Source of the DNA: Pseudenterobacter timonensis
Lineage (GTDB): Bacteria > Pseudomonadota > Gammaproteobacteria > Enterobacterales > Enterobacteriaceae
DNA length: 64,000 nucleotides
Direction of reading: 5' to 3'
NCBI RefSeq assembly: GCF_900021175.1
Contig: NZ_FCOP01000013.1
Coordinates: 310,001-374,000, forward strand
A program made the position numbers and the translations under genes. The notes under the pieces are model-generated. The model searched no databases. It saw nothing but the letters and a program-made list of their open reading frames with translations, and was not told the origin of the DNA. Positions 1-11,457 of the stretch are shown here, piece after piece. The first letter of the stretch is position 1, and each line of letters starts with the position of its first letter.

Positions 1-533
1 GGGCGCGCGGCGGGTTCCGGCATGTTCTCCAGCAGCACCATCAGCAGCTGACGCTCAATCTCCTGAATCACATCCATCATGCGCTTGATCACCTGACCGG
101 TAAGGTCCTGGAAATCCTGCGCCATCATGATGTCCAGCAGCTGGGCGTTGGTGAAGCTGGTGTGTCCCGGTACCTCTCCCAGAAACTGGCGGGTATCGGT
201 GACCAGCTCGCGCGCATCCGCCAGCTCGATGGGATTTTCAAACCAGGCGTCCCAGCGCTGGGTCAGCGCTTTCGCCCCCTTCTCCATCTCATCCTGGTGC
301 GGCTGGGAGGCTTCGACGCTGTTGAGCGCGCGCTCCGCCGCCTGGGCCGTCATCTGCACGACATAGTCGAGACGGTCGCGGGCGTCGGGAATCGCTTCCG
401 CCGCTTCGGCAATCGCCTGGTCGAGGCCCAGCTCGCGCAGGCTGTCGCGCAGCATGCGCGTCAGGCTGCCGATACGGGCGATTATGTCGGCGGGCGAATG
501 GTCTTCTGTGGGTTTCATTGCAGATTGCATCAT
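1..533 (-). CDS. cheZ: CheZ, phosphatase of CheY-P (3' part beyond window)
   Basis: CheZ removes phosphate from CheY-P in the cytoplasm and so ends the clockwise signal to the flagellar motor. The visible 177 codons start [13 protein letters not shown] and follow E. coli CheZ closely. The catalytic stretch DFQDLTGQ, holding the residues matching E. coli D143 and Q147, is present near residue 143. The gene runs off the left edge, so roughly the last 37 residues, including the CheY-binding C-terminal helix, are not visible. It begins 10 bp after cheY and is the last gene of the tar-tap-cheRBYZ operon. Two ATG codons stand in tandem at 533 and 530; the first matches E. coli. Confidence 0.97.
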   Translation of the reverse strand, partial: MMQSAMKPTEDHSPADIIARIGSLTRMLRDSLRELGLDQAIAEAAEAIPDARDRLDYVVQMTAQAAERALNSVEASQPHQDEMEKGAKALTQRWDAWFENPIELADARELVTDTRQFLGEVPGHTSFTNAQLLDIMMAQDFQDLTGQVIKRMMDVIQEIERQLLMVLLENMPEPAAR

Positions 534-543
534 CACCGCCACC

Positions 544-1995
<1,452 letters not shown>

Positions 1996-1999
<4 letters not shown>

Positions 2000-2862
2000 G
2001 CTTTTTCCTTACTCAGCGCATAGACCGTCTGCCCGCGCAGGCTGAACTCGCGCACGAGGTTGCTGAAATTCTCCGAATGACCGGCAAACAGTAATCCGTC
2101 GGGTTTGAGCAGCGGGACAAAGCGGCGCAGGATCGCCTGCTGCGTCTCTTTGTCAAAATAGATCATGACGTTACGGCAAAAAATGGCGTCAAACGGCCCC
2201 GGCGCGCCATACTGCTTCTCCAGCAGGTTCAGGGGGGCGAACTCCACGTGGTTCGCCAGCTCCTGGCGCACGCGCACCAGCCCGGCATGCGGCCCGGTGC
2301 CGCGCATGAAGTAGCGCTGAAGCTGCTGCGGGGAGAGCGTTTTCAGCTCATCCAGGCGGTAGATACCGTTGCGCGCCTTCTCCAGCACCTCGGTGTCGAT
2401 ATCGCTGGCAAAGACGCGAAAGCGGCCCGGCGCCATCCCCAGCGTATCGGCAAGGGTAATGGCGATGGAGTAAGGCTCCTCGCCGGTGGAGGCCGCCGCG
2501 CTCCAGACGCGGTATTCCCCGCGCTGCGGGCGGGCGTGATCCGCCAGCACCGGAAAGTGGTGCCCTTCGCGGAAAAAGGCGGTCAGGTTGGTGGTCAGCG
2601 AGTTGATAAAAGCCTGCCACTCCGCGCTGCTCGGGTTGGCCTCCAGCATTCCAAGATAGCGGCCAAAGTCATCCAGCCCGAGCGTGCGCAGGCGCCGCAC
2701 CAGGCGGTTGTAAACCATGTCACGCTTGTGATCCGCGAGCACGATCCCGGCACGCTGGTAAATTAACTGACATATCCGACGAAAATGCGCGTCGGATAGC
2801 GCAAGGCGCTGGGTCATCTGTAACATAAGTGACGTTTGCCCCGGGGGCGGTGATGATGTCAT
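1996..2862 (-). CDS. cheR: CheR, chemoreceptor glutamate methyltransferase
   Basis: SAM-dependent methyltransferase of 288 aa that methylates receptor glutamates during adaptation. It has the CheR N-terminal helical domain (about 1-90) and a Rossmann methyltransferase domain with SAM motif [13 protein letters not shown]. The [10 protein letters not shown] and FAGHSENF segments typical of the family are present. Start and length match E. coli CheR (286 aa). It sits between tap (18 bp upstream) and cheB. Confidence 0.97.
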
Positions 2863-2880
2863 AGCGCCTTCTTTCTTCCC

Positions 2881-4479
2881 TTAGGATACAACCGGTACAG
2901 CCTGTGGCCGTCCGACTTCCGCTGCTTCAGCCTGCTCTTTAACCTTAAATACCGCCACCAGCCCTGTCAGTCGGTCGGCCTGGCCCGCCAGCTGGTCGGT
3001 CGCGGTGGCAGCCTCCTCCACCAGCGAAGCGTTCTGCTGCGTCACCTGATCCATCTGGGTGACCGCCTGGGCGACCTGCTCGATCCCCCGGCGCTGTTCG
3101 TCGGAGGCGGAGGCGATTTCACCCATAATGTCGTTGACGCGCGTCACCGAGGTGACAATCTCGGTCATGGTGCGGGCGGCGGTATCCACCAGCCCCGATC
3201 CCTGCTGCACGCGGGCGACCGACTCCTCGATAAGCCCTTTAATCTCTTTCGCCGCATTGGCGCTGCGGCTGGCGAGGTTACGCACCTCCCCGGCCACCAC
3301 CGCGAAACCGCGCCCCTGCTCCCCTGCCCGCGCCGCTTCCACGGCGGCGTTGAGCGCCAGAATATTGGTCTGGAAGGCGATGCCATCAATCACGCTGATA
3401 ATGTCGCCAATCTTCTGCGAGCTGGCGGCAATCTCCTGCATGGTGCTGGCGACCAGCGACGCCTGGCTACCGCCCGTTTTCGCCGTCTGCGCCGCCTGCT
3501 TCGCCAGATCGGAGGCCTGACGCGCGTTATCCGCGTTCTGGCTCACCGTCGCGGTCAGCTCCTCCATGCTGGCGGCGGTCTGCGCCAGAGACGCCGCCTG
3601 CTGCTCGGTGCGGGCGGAGAGATCGTTATTGCCCGCCGCGATCTCCGCGATGCCGGTATGCATGGCGTAACTCCCCTCGCGCACCTCGGTCACCGTCTTG
3701 CGAAGCGAGCCCTGCATCGCCTTCAGGCTGGCAAAGATGGCGGAGATTTCATTTCTGCCATAGACCGCCACCGGACGCGCCAGATCGCCCTGGGCGATAC
3801 TGTCAAAATGGCTGCGGATAATCGCCAGCGGCCGCACGATCATGGTGCGTGACCAGAGAAGGGAGCCGCCGGTCAGCAGCACCGCCAGCACCACCGCCGC
3901 CGCAAAAATGATGCCGGAGATCTGGTAGCTGGTGCGGCTCACCTCACCTGCGCGCGCGATAAACCGATCGTTCTCCGCCTGCCAGGCGTTAAAGCTGTCG
4001 TCAAAGGCAGCCTGCGACGTCTGCACCGGCGCGGTCAGAAAGTCGGAGAGCTGGTTGTTCTCAAGCCAGGTCGCCTGGTGCGCCAGATCGCCATACCAGG
4101 CGGCAAAGCCCTTCTGCATCTGCGCGGTGAGCGCCTTTTCCCTCTCGCTTAACGCCTCCCGGGCGCTAAAGGTTTTGAACCGCTCGTCAGCCTGCTTAAG
4201 GCTGGCGCGCGCCACGCCCATCAGCGCCTTTATGTCGTCCGGCGGATAGCTGAGCGCGGTTAAGGTACCCGCCTTGTTCAGCGCGGTGCTGGCCTGCAGC
4301 AGCACTGCCCGAACCTGGGCGAGCGAAGCGCGTTGTTGATTACTCTTCTCGACTTCCTGCAGGTTCTGATAACCATCGCGAAACGCCCAAAAAGACAACC
4401 CGTTACTGCCGACCTGCAACAGACCGCACACGATCAGAATCAAAAACAGTGTGGTCGAGATACGAATACGATTTAACAT
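2881..4479 (-). CDS. tap: Tap, dipeptide chemoreceptor
   Basis: Inner-membrane methyl-accepting chemotaxis protein of 532 aa. In E. coli Tap senses dipeptides through the periplasmic binding protein DppA and also pyrimidines. A first membrane segment (about 8-30), periplasmic sensor domain, second membrane segment (about 190-212), HAMP and a signalling hairpin (core [20 protein letters not shown]) are visible. The C-terminus PVVS lacks NWETF, as in E. coli Tap, so methylation depends on mixed clusters with Tar or Tsr. I placed the start at 4479 (MLNRIRIS) because GGGAG lies 6 nt before it; the ATG at 4491 has no ribosome site. Salmonella lacks tap. Confidence 0.94.
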   Translation of the reverse strand: MLNRIRISTTLFLILIVCGLLQVGSNGLSFWAFRDGYQNLQEVEKSNQQRASLAQVRAVLLQASTALNKAGTLTALSYPPDDIKALMGVARASLKQADERFKTFSAREALSEREKALTAQMQKGFAAWYGDLAHQATWLENNQLSDFLTAPVQTSQAAFDDSFNAWQAENDRFIARAGEVSRTSYQISGIIFAAAVVLAVLLTGGSLLWSRTMIVRPLAIIRSHFDSIAQGDLARPVAVYGRNEISAIFASLKAMQGSLRKTVTEVREGSYAMHTGIAEIAAGNNDLSARTEQQAASLAQTAASMEELTATVSQNADNARQASDLAKQAAQTAKTGGSQASLVASTMQEIAASSQKIGDIISVIDGIAFQTNILALNAAVEAARAGEQGRGFAVVAGEVRNLASRSANAAKEIKGLIEESVARVQQGSGLVDTAARTMTEIVTSVTRVNDIMGEIASASDEQRRGIEQVAQAVTQMDQVTQQNASLVEEAATATDQLAGQADRLTGLVAVFKVKEQAEAAEVGRPQAVPVVS

Positions 4480-4522
4480 CCACGCTCCCATTAAGCGGCC
4501 AGCCGCCGCGGTTAACCGTCAG

Positions 4523-6184
4523 TCAAAATGTTTCCCAGTTGTCGTTATCTCCCGCCGCCTGCGCGCGAGGGCGAACGGGCGGTAAGAGAGGCGCGCTCCC
4601 GGCGTTGTGGCTCCGGGAGGTTGTGCTTTTTACGCTCTGCAGGCGAAAGGCCGACACGGCCATCTTCAGGCGACTCGCCTGATCCTCCAGCGACGCGGCG
4701 GCGGCGGCGGACTGCTGTACCAGCGCGGCGTTCTGCTGCGTGACGCGATCCATCTCCGATACCGCCAGCGCCACCTGATCGATGCCGCGGCTCTGCTCGT
4801 CAGAGGCGGAGGCGATCTCCGCCATAATGTCGGTGACGCGGGTGATCGCGTTGACAATCTCCTGCATGGTGTCGCCCGCGCTCTCCACCAGCACCGAGCC
4901 GGTATCCACGCGCGCCACCGAATCTTCGATTAACGTCTTAATCTCTTTCGCCGCGTTGGCGCTGCGGCTCGCCAGGTTACGTACCTCCCCGGCCACCACC
5001 GCGAAGCCGCGCCCCTGCTCCCCCGCCCGCGCCGCTTCCACGGCGGCGTTGAGCGCGAGAATATTGGTCTGGAAGGCGATACCGTCGATGACGCTGATAA
5101 TGTCGGCGATCTTCTTCGAGCTGCCCGCGATGTCATGCATGGTGTTGACCACGCCATCCACCACCTTGCCGCCGCGCAGGGCGGTCTCCGAGGCGGTCTG
5201 CGCCAGCTGCGACGCCTGGCGGGCGTTATCCGCATTCTGTTTCACCGTCGCGGTGAGCTGCTCCATGCTGGCGGCGGTCTCTTCCAGGGCGGAGGCCTGC
5301 TGTTCGGTGCGGGAGGAGAGATCGTTATTGCCCATCGCGATATCGCTGGTGCCGGTATAGATGGCTTCCGATCCTTCGCGCACGTCGGTGACGGTGGCGA
5401 TGAGCGAGCGCTGCATATGGTCGACGCTCTGCGCCAGCGCGCCAATCTCGTTGCGCCCGTCGAGGGTGAGGGTTTGGGTAAGATCGCCTGCGGCTATCTC
5501 CCGCAGGTGCGCCATGACCCGGCCAAGCGGCGTCAGCAGAATATGGCGGATGCCGTACCAGGCGCCGATCAGCACCAGCGCCAGGGCCAGGGCCAGTCCC
5601 ACCATCTGGGCTTTGGCAAAGCGGTAGTCGTTCTGGCTTTCGCTAAAGGCGTTGTGATAGAGCCCGTTGCTGGCGTTGGCGTAGTCGCTTATTGCCGCGC
5701 CGAGGGCGTTCTGCATCCCCTGAGTCGGCTGGGCGAAGTAGGCCTCCATATTGCCGTGCTCCAGAAACTGCACCAGCTCCGTCAGCCCGGCAAAGTAGGC
5801 CTGGTAGCGCTGGTCTACCGCCGCGCCCGCCTGCGCCATCACCGCAGGCGAAGGGATCTTCTGAAAGGCGTCGTAGTGTTTCGCAGCCTGCGAAAGCGTG
5901 GTGCGGGCATTTTTTAGCAGCTCCGTTTTCGCGCTGCTCTGCTGGTTGTTCGGATCCATCATCATCCTGGCCGAGGAGCGGCTCAGGTTGATACGGGTCT
6001 GCAGCATCAAATCCCAGGTGAGGTTCAGCTCGCTTTGCCGAAGGCGCAGGTCGTTCGCGGCGGAGAAGCTCTCCTGATTCTGCTTTAAGGAGGAGAAGAG
6101 CAGCCCACCGGAAATCAGCTGGAGCAGTGCGAAAATGACCAGCACCATCATCAGCAGCGTTACTATGCGGATACGATTCAACAT
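4523..6184 (-). CDS. tar: Tar, aspartate/maltose chemoreceptor
   Basis: Methyl-accepting chemotaxis protein of 553 aa in the inner membrane. The aspartate-binding arginines lie in [13 protein letters not shown] (R64, R69, R73 of E. coli) and the threonine in FAQPTQGMQ (T154), so aspartate sensing is likely kept. Membrane segments, HAMP and the signalling hairpin follow in the usual order, and the protein ends NWETF, the docking peptide for CheR and CheB. Start 6184 (MLNRIRIV) has AAGG 6 nt upstream; the open frame reaches 6199 without a ribosome site. It is the first gene after the fimbrial insertion and has its own sigma-28 promoter. Confidence 0.95.
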   Translation of the reverse strand: MLNRIRIVTLLMMVLVIFALLQLISGGLLFSSLKQNQESFSAANDLRLRQSELNLTWDLMLQTRINLSRSSARMMMDPNNQQSSAKTELLKNARTTLSQAAKHYDAFQKIPSPAVMAQAGAAVDQRYQAYFAGLTELVQFLEHGNMEAYFAQPTQGMQNALGAAISDYANASNGLYHNAFSESQNDYRFAKAQMVGLALALALVLIGAWYGIRHILLTPLGRVMAHLREIAAGDLTQTLTLDGRNEIGALAQSVDHMQRSLIATVTDVREGSEAIYTGTSDIAMGNNDLSSRTEQQASALEETAASMEQLTATVKQNADNARQASQLAQTASETALRGGKVVDGVVNTMHDIAGSSKKIADIISVIDGIAFQTNILALNAAVEAARAGEQGRGFAVVAGEVRNLASRSANAAKEIKTLIEDSVARVDTGSVLVESAGDTMQEIVNAITRVTDIMAEIASASDEQSRGIDQVALAVSEMDRVTQQNAALVQQSAAAAASLEDQASRLKMAVSAFRLQSVKSTTSRSHNAGSAPLLPPVRPRAQAAGDNDNWETF

Positions 6185-6215
6185 ACAACACCTTCTCAAC
6201 GATTTGATAACGGTG

Positions 6216-6242
6216 TTATCGGCAGGGGCGCAGGGAACTTTA
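6216..6242 (-). promoter_or_regulatory. Sigma-28 (FliA) promoter of tar-tap-cheRBYZ
   Basis: Read on the minus strand: TAAAGTTC, 11 nt, GCCGATAA. This differs from the sigma-28 consensus TAAAGTTT-N11-GCCGATAA at one base. It lies 31 bp before tar, between tar and the fimbrial tip gene. Confidence 0.92.
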
Positions 6243-6266
6243 CGTTTGCGTCAGGGAAAAGCGCAC

Positions 6267-7226
6267 TCAGAACGCGACGTCGACCACCAGGGTGTCGGTG
6301 TAGGTGCCCGCCGCGGGCGTGGTCTGGCTGGGGAGCACCTTTGCCGTGTAGTTATAGGTGCGTAAAAGCCCGTCGGTACTCACCTGGGAGGAGGCGGAAC
6401 TGGCCCAGCGTTCGCTGCCGGTGCTGCCCCAGCGGTTGCCGGTCGCCGCTTTGTAAATCTCATAGGCCAGGCGGTTATTGCCGCTTGCCATATAGCGAAC
6501 ATTATTGCTGGCGTAGCTGCCATTGTTAATTCCTATGGTATAGCTGCTGCCCTTGGTGCAGGTGACGCCGATCGACTGGGAAACGGTGGGGAAGTTTTGC
6601 ACGACCGGCGAACTGCCGAAGCTGACGTTGGGGGTCGAGAAGGTACTACAGTCGTTGGTCACGTTCATATTCAGCGTGATGCTGGTGGCAACGGTGCCGG
6701 TCTGCGGGCTGAGGCAGACGCCCACTCCCGCCGCGCAAACGTTATAGTTGACGCTGAAGTTTAGCACCACCTGGTAGGGACCTGCCGACACGTTCTGCCC
6801 CGGCACGGTCCGAAAGTAGAGGGGAAGATTGTACTGCTGGGAGCCGAGCAGCCCCAGCAGGGTCCCTCCGCTCCAGGTATAAGATCGACCAATCAGTACC
6901 TCGCCGCTGCCCCCGCAACTGGTCTGCCCGCAGAGCCGTACGGGGATAACGTCTGGCACCGTCGTATTATCGGTGCGCTTCAGGTTGGCCCGGCTACTGG
7001 CCGAGACGGTGGCGCCCGTATAGCTGAGCGTGACGGAGTCGTTGGTCAGCACGTTGAGTATGGTATCGCAGCGCACCACCAGCCTGCCCATCACCTCCAG
7101 CTCGTTCGAGCCGCCCACGGCAAAGGAGGTGACACTGCCAAAGGCGGCGTTGACGGTGCTGACGGTACAGGCCGCCCAGCCACCGGAGCTGACCAGCAGC
7201 AGAAAAAGCAGCAGCAGGCGCTTCAT
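6267..7226 (-). CDS. Tip protein of archaic (Csu-type) fimbriae, two spore-coat-U domains
   Basis: Secreted protein of 319 aa with a signal peptide ending near SGGWA. Two spore-coat-U-like (SCPU) domains are visible: residues about 20-165 and about 175-319. The second ends AAGTYTDTLVVDVAF, the pattern of SCPU donor-strand subunits. In the Csu system of Acinetobacter the two-domain last gene, CsuE, is the tip adhesin that grips hydrophobic surfaces; by size and position this gene is its counterpart. Start overlaps the usher stop by 4 nt (ATGA). Stop lies 24 bp before the tar promoter, with no clear terminator between. Confidence 0.85.
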   Translation of the reverse strand: MKRLLLLFLLLVSSGGWAACTVSTVNAAFGSVTSFAVGGSNELEVMGRLVVRCDTILNVLTNDSVTLSYTGATVSASSRANLKRTDNTTVPDVIPVRLCGQTSCGGSGEVLIGRSYTWSGGTLLGLLGSQQYNLPLYFRTVPGQNVSAGPYQVVLNFSVNYNVCAAGVGVCLSPQTGTVATSITLNMNVTNDCSTFSTPNVSFGSSPVVQNFPTVSQSIGVTCTKGSSYTIGINNGSYASNNVRYMASGNNRLAYEIYKAATGNRWGSTGSERWASSASSQVSTDGLLRTYNYTAKVLPSQTTPAAGTYTDTLVVDVAF

Positions 7227-9601
7227 GGCGCCTCCCGGCAGAGCAGCGGGCCGTAGGTTTGCAGCTTATGGGCCGGATTCGCGCCCACCGTCAGGGTGGC
7301 GTAACAGCGTTTGCCGTCCGGAGTGGTGACCTCCAGCGCGTTGATGTCATGGAGGTTCTCCAGCCAGGCGAGGCCGTCATACCCCACCACCGCCACAGGG
7401 CTGGACGGACGCCGCACCTGGCTCCCCACCGGGACAGGCAGGCCGCTGGCGTCATGCAGAATAACGCTCGCCACCCGCTCCTGCTCCATCGGAAAATCGA
7501 CCAGATAGCCGCTGTGGCGGCGGATCGCCACTCGCCGCTCCGTCTCTTTTAAGCGCGTGTCCGCCGGCAGGTTGAGGGTGTTGATGCTGTAGCTTGCCGG
7601 ATAGTAGGCGGAGACGCCGCTCACCAGCAGGTAGCCGTTGCGGTTGGTTCTGCCGACAGGCTGGTTCTCATAGCTGACCGGCACGTCCGGCTGACCGTCG
7701 GTGCTAATCACCACAAACGCGTCGTTGATCTTATTGGCGGCGAACAGCTCCCCGTCCATCAGCACCAGCGAACCCATCGCCTCGCCCCACCAGGTCATCA
7801 TCCCCTCTTCGCCGTAACCGCCGCCCTGCAGTTCGATATTATTGTTACGCCAGCCGAGGGTCGCCTGCTGATAGTCGCGGGAGCGGGACTGGTTGGCCCA
7901 AGCCATATTCCAGCTAAAGCCGCCGTCGGTTGGCATGGAGTGGTTGTAGTTGATACGCTGCGTGCTGCCCGCGTCAGGGGTTTGCTCAAAGGTCACCGCC
8001 GCGCTGTCCCGCTCGCCGAGCGGCACCTGCAGCGACATCGCCACCGTCCAGTCGTCCCGCTGCTGGTCGCGGCTGGCGGCCAGGTAGATACTGCTGCTCC
8101 CCCACAGGTTGCGGCTCCAGGAGAGGTTCAGCAGTTCGGTTTTCTGATCGTCGAAGCTCTCCACCCCTATCCACGCCGCGCCAATATTGCCGTAATCCCC
8201 CATATTGAAGGTGATGGCATATTGATCCGTATTGCGGCTCAGGGTGGCGACCGGCTCGTTGTTTTCGTCGTAGACGGTCTGCTGGTCATAGAGCGCCAGG
8301 TTGCCAAAGCCGCGATCGCGCCGGGTATGCTGGGTGGTGATGCTGAACTCGCTGGTGCTGTACTGGTAGCCCCAGCCGATTTGCCCCCCCTCGTCGTCGC
8401 GCATCCGGCTGCGGCTGTAAGAGCTATTGACCACCCCGAAGCGGCCGATTTTCACAACCGCCCCTGCGCCACCCAGCGCCAGCTCTTCCGCCGCCTCGCC
8501 GTGTCCCTCCAGGGTCAGCCAGTCGGTTACGCCGTAACGATACGATCCGCTGCCCGCCGCCGGGCCGTAGTCAAAATTCCTGATGCCGTAATTTCGCCGC
8601 AGGCTGCCGAGGGTAATAGCGCCGTCACTCAATCCCGTGGAGAGCAGATCGCTGGTGACGTAAAAGGGCAAGGTAGTGCTCACCTGACGTCCGAGCGCGT
8701 CGGTGGTGACCAGCACCGCATCGCCCGCGCCGTTGATATAGGGGAGATTGGTAAGGGTAAACGGCCCCGGCTGAAGCCGGGTGGAGCCGGAGCGATAGCC
8801 ATTGATAAAAAGATCCACCGAGGTGGGTACCGCCGCCTCACCGGAAAATTCGGGCAGCGGCCAGGTGACCAGATCGGGGCGCAGGGAGAAGTCGCGCCCG
8901 TAGCTTATGCCTCCCATCCGCACGCTGCTGCTCCAGCTCAGGGCGTCGCTAATGACATCCCCGGCCATAAAGGTGGTGGCGTCCTCCTCGTCGGTGATCA
9001 TCAGCGTGGTGTCGTAGCGAACGTACCCCTCCTGCTGGCCGCTGCCGCCGGTGAAGTTCTCCCTGACATAACCGGTGGACGAGAACGAACCGTTTTCGTT
9101 GAAATAACGAAACTCGTGCCACAGGGCGGCCTGCCCGCCGGTGTGTTCGCTATGGCTGGTGTAGAGATCATAATTCAGCAATGCCCCTCTGCCGTAGTGA
9201 GGCTTATTTTGCGCGGTCTGCCCGCCAAAGGGGATGATGCGCGACGACACCCACTCTCGCGGCACCGTCAGCAGCAACCGCTGACCGTTGCTGTCATACT
9301 CCGTCTGCACCTGCGCAAGGCTGGAGAGATTGACCTCGCCGGACGGAACATGCTCCGGCGGCAGGCCCGCACGCAGCAGATCGGCGCCGGAGAGGTAAAA
9401 CGCCCCGCCGCGCCGGGTAACGGGAACCACCTGCCCGGTCTCATAATGGTTCACCACCAGCGCCAGCTGGAAAACCGCATCATTAGCCACCGCCCGCGCA
9501 TCGGGGGGCGGCGGCAGTTCATCATCCCCGGCCCAGGCGCTTATGCTGATGCAGAGCAGGATCGCCATGGCCGGTTTCAGTTGACGGGGGCCGACTGCCA
9601 T
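7223..9601 (-). CDS. Outer-membrane usher of archaic chaperone-usher fimbriae
   Basis: FimD/PapC-type usher of 792 aa: a signal peptide (about 1-25), a periplasmic N-terminal domain, a long beta-barrel region and C-terminal domains. Ushers receive chaperone-subunit complexes and export the growing fibre. The segment FINGYRSGSTRLQPGPFTLTNLP matches the usher plug/barrel region, and the C-terminal part shows the PVGSQVRR...VGYDGLAWL pattern. Overlaps the chaperone gene by 25 nt, an arrangement suggesting co-translation. Product is CsuD-like by neighbourhood. Confidence 0.9.
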   Translation of the reverse strand: MAVGPRQLKPAMAILLCISISAWAGDDELPPPPDARAVANDAVFQLALVVNHYETGQVVPVTRRGGAFYLSGADLLRAGLPPEHVPSGEVNLSSLAQVQTEYDSNGQRLLLTVPREWVSSRIIPFGGQTAQNKPHYGRGALLNYDLYTSHSEHTGGQAALWHEFRYFNENGSFSSTGYVRENFTGGSGQQEGYVRYDTTLMITDEEDATTFMAGDVISDALSWSSSVRMGGISYGRDFSLRPDLVTWPLPEFSGEAAVPTSVDLFINGYRSGSTRLQPGPFTLTNLPYINGAGDAVLVTTDALGRQVSTTLPFYVTSDLLSTGLSDGAITLGSLRRNYGIRNFDYGPAAGSGSYRYGVTDWLTLEGHGEAAEELALGGAGAVVKIGRFGVVNSSYSRSRMRDDEGGQIGWGYQYSTSEFSITTQHTRRDRGFGNLALYDQQTVYDENNEPVATLSRNTDQYAITFNMGDYGNIGAAWIGVESFDDQKTELLNLSWSRNLWGSSSIYLAASRDQQRDDWTVAMSLQVPLGERDSAAVTFEQTPDAGSTQRINYNHSMPTDGGFSWNMAWANQSRSRDYQQATLGWRNNNIELQGGGYGEEGMMTWWGEAMGSLVLMDGELFAANKINDAFVVISTDGQPDVPVSYENQPVGRTNRNGYLLVSGVSAYYPASYSINTLNLPADTRLKETERRVAIRRHSGYLVDFPMEQERVASVILHDASGLPVPVGSQVRRPSSPVAVVGYDGLAWLENLHDINALEVTTPDGKRCYATLTVGANPAHKLQTYGPLLCREAP

Positions 9602-10323
9602 GGCGTATTCCGGGCGTTAATCTCCGCGCTCATCTTACTTGCCCGGCTGACGCCCGACGGCAGAGGCCAGCTGCGGCTGCTGCGGGGCAGCACATAGCCT
9701 AATAGCCCGTCCGCTACGCTGCGGTTATCCAGCTTCACCTGGCTTAGCCGCACATGAATATCGCCGTTATTACGCACCTGCAAAGCAGGCTTGCCCCCCT
9801 CCTGAACGATGCGCCAGCTCAGGTCGCGGGTCTCGACCAGCGCGTGATGCGCCCCCTCCTGAATCGTGGCTACCCCCTGTCCGTAGACAAACAGCGGAAT
9901 GGAGTAGCGCATCTGCAGTTTGAGACCAATCTGCGGCTTGCTGTTATCGTTCGGCTGGGGGATCTCATCCACAATGATGCGGTAAGCCTGCTCCACTCCC
10001 GCCGGGATATCGGCCTGCCTGATAAGACGGATAAGCTGTTTGCTGCCCTGGCTGATGGTGACGATGGGTGGGCTGGCGACCACATCCTGCTGGGCGGTGT
10101 AGCGCTCGTAGCCCCCCTCCTGCTTCCAGCGTACGATGCGCACCTGCATGGTGGTCGGGCTGTTGCCCTGATTCTGGATCCAGAGTTCGGTTGCCCGGGT
10201 ATCCGCGGAGAGCCACGGATCGATAGGCCACAGCAGGATGGTGGCCGCCGCGTTGACTTGTCCCATACCGGCGGCCAGCAGCGCCACGCCCGCCGCGCCA
10301 TAGCGTAAAAAGGCTACCTTCAT
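9577..10323 (-). CDS. Periplasmic fimbrial chaperone (CsuC-like)
   Basis: PapD-superfamily periplasmic chaperone of about 248 aa that folds SCPU subunits by donating a beta strand and delivers them to the usher. After a signal peptide (ending near QVNAA) come two immunoglobulin-like domains. TRATELWIQNQGNSP and SKQLIRLIRQADIP are typical chaperone stretches. I place the start at 10323 (MKVAFLRYG) because GGGAG stands 6 nt before it; an ATG two codons earlier directly abuts that ribosome site. Confidence 0.88.
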   Translation of the reverse strand: MKVAFLRYGAAGVALLAAGMGQVNAAATILLWPIDPWLSADTRATELWIQNQGNSPTTMQVRIVRWKQEGGYERYTAQQDVVASPPIVTISQGSKQLIRLIRQADIPAGVEQAYRIIVDEIPQPNDNSKPQIGLKLQMRYSIPLFVYGQGVATIQEGAHHALVETRDLSWRIVQEGGKPALQVRNNGDIHVRLSQVKLDNRSVADGLLGYVLPRSSRSWPLPSGVSRASKMSAEINARNTPWQSAPVN

Positions 10324-10338
10324 CGACATCTCCCTGTT

Positions 10339-10839
10339 TCACCATGACAGCGTCACGGTAAGTTGATCTGAATAGGTTCCGGCGGGGCTCAATCCCGTCA
10401 GAAGCGCCACACCAAAGAGCGGCAGCGCAATGTTGTTGCTGTTGGTATAGGTCACCGCCACCGCCTGGTTGACCCCGATTTCACTGTTGGCGGCAAGCGA
10501 GCTGCTGCTGTAAAGCCGGTAGCCCACCCTCTCCGTTCCCCCGGCGCGCTGCATCTGCCTTACCGAGGCGTAGTAGCGCCCGCCGTCAATGCTCATGGAG
10601 AGCGCCACGCCCGGCGTGCAGGCGATAGAGAGCGAACCGTCGGGCACAAAGCTGGCGCTGACCTGGGTGCGATCCACCCCGGAGCGGGTGCCAAAATTGA
10701 GCGTCCCCAGACTGCCGCCGCTGCCAGTGCTGACCGCGCATCCCGGCACAATCGTCGCGCTGACCTGAAAGGACTGGGTGGTCACCGCCCCGGCGGGCGA
10801 AGCGATTAGCCCCGCCGCCAGGAGAAAAAAGAGGCGCAC
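10339..10839 (-). CDS. Spore-coat-U domain fimbrial subunit (minor)
   Basis: Secreted SCPU-domain subunit. The chosen GTG start at 10839 has GAGGG 4 nt upstream and gives 166 aa with a clean signal peptide RLFFLLAAGLIASPAGA. The frame stays open to an ATG at 10875, but that start has no ribosome site and would put a charged stretch before the signal peptide. The protein ends SPAGTYSDQLTVTLSW, the conserved SCPU C-terminal strand. It lies between the main subunit and the chaperone, where csuA and csuB lie in Acinetobacter; only one such gene is present here. Confidence 0.82.
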   Translation of the reverse strand: MRLFFLLAAGLIASPAGAVTTQSFQVSATIVPGCAVSTGSGGSLGTLNFGTRSGVDRTQVSASFVPDGSLSIACTPGVALSMSIDGGRYYASVRQMQRAGGTERVGYRLYSSSSLAANSEIGVNQAVAVTYTNSNNIALPLFGVALLTGLSPAGTYSDQLTVTLSW

Positions 10840-10887
10840 GCTTCCCTCTGCGCCAGCGCGCAGATCCGTTCTCATAAAGGGGGAACG

Positions 10888-11457
10888 CTAGTACGTCACG
10901 CTAACGTTGATAGTGTCGGTGTAGGTGCCGGGCACCACCGTCACGCTGTTGCCGCCGCCGGTGATACGCCCGTAAAGGGTGTAACTGTCGACGCCGCCTG
11001 CCGTGGAGGCGACCGGTATCGCCGTGTTATTGGCGATCACGTTGTTATAGCCGCTGTCGCTGTAGAGGCTATAGGCGACCCCCTGCCCGGTGTTCGCGGT
11101 ATTGATCAGGTAGCGAGCTGGGGTCCCGGGGGTACCGATGATGGTACCCGGCGCGGCGGTATTGGTATTGCCGGTGATAGCGACCGTATAGCTGGTGGTC
11201 GTACACTGGATGGTGAAGGTATTCCCCCCGTTAGCGCCGGTGAGCTGGGTGGTGAGCGTGGAGAAGGTTGCCGGGTGCGTACCAAAATCCAGCGTACCGA
11301 AATTAATACCGTTTTGCGTGGGCGAGCCGTTGATCAGGCACCCGTTGGTGAGCGTCAGCGTTGCGCCTATGGTGCCGCTGCTGGTCACCGCCAGCGCCTG
11401 CTGCGCCGTTGCCGCCAGGATCGCGCCAGAACAGATGAGAAGGAGTTTACGTTTCAT
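10888..11457 (-). CDS. Main spore-coat-U fimbrial subunit (CsuA/B-like)
   Basis: First gene of the fimbrial operon; 189 aa with a signal peptide (MKRKLLLICSGAILAATAQQALA) and one SCPU domain ending VPGTYTDTINVSVTY. Rich in Thr, Asn and Gly with one likely disulfide, as usual for shaft subunits of archaic fimbriae. By position and strength of its ribosome site (GGAGG 8 nt before ATG) it should be the most abundant subunit. Function follows from the family, not from a direct match I can verify. Confidence 0.85.
   Translation of the reverse strand: MKRKLLLICSGAILAATAQQALAVTSSGTIGATLTLTNGCLINGSPTQNGINFGTLDFGTHPATFSTLTTQLTGANGGNTFTIQCTTTSYTVAITGNTNTAAPGTIIGTPGTPARYLINTANTGQGVAYSLYSDSGYNNVIANNTAIPVASTAGGVDSYTLYGRITGGGNSVTVVPGTYTDTINVSVTY

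Noticed and set aside
7940..9697. 585-codon open frame on the plus strand
   Set aside because: Lies antisense to the usher and chaperone genes; Arg/Ala/Gly-rich translation without a known domain. A result of high-GC codon use on the other strand.
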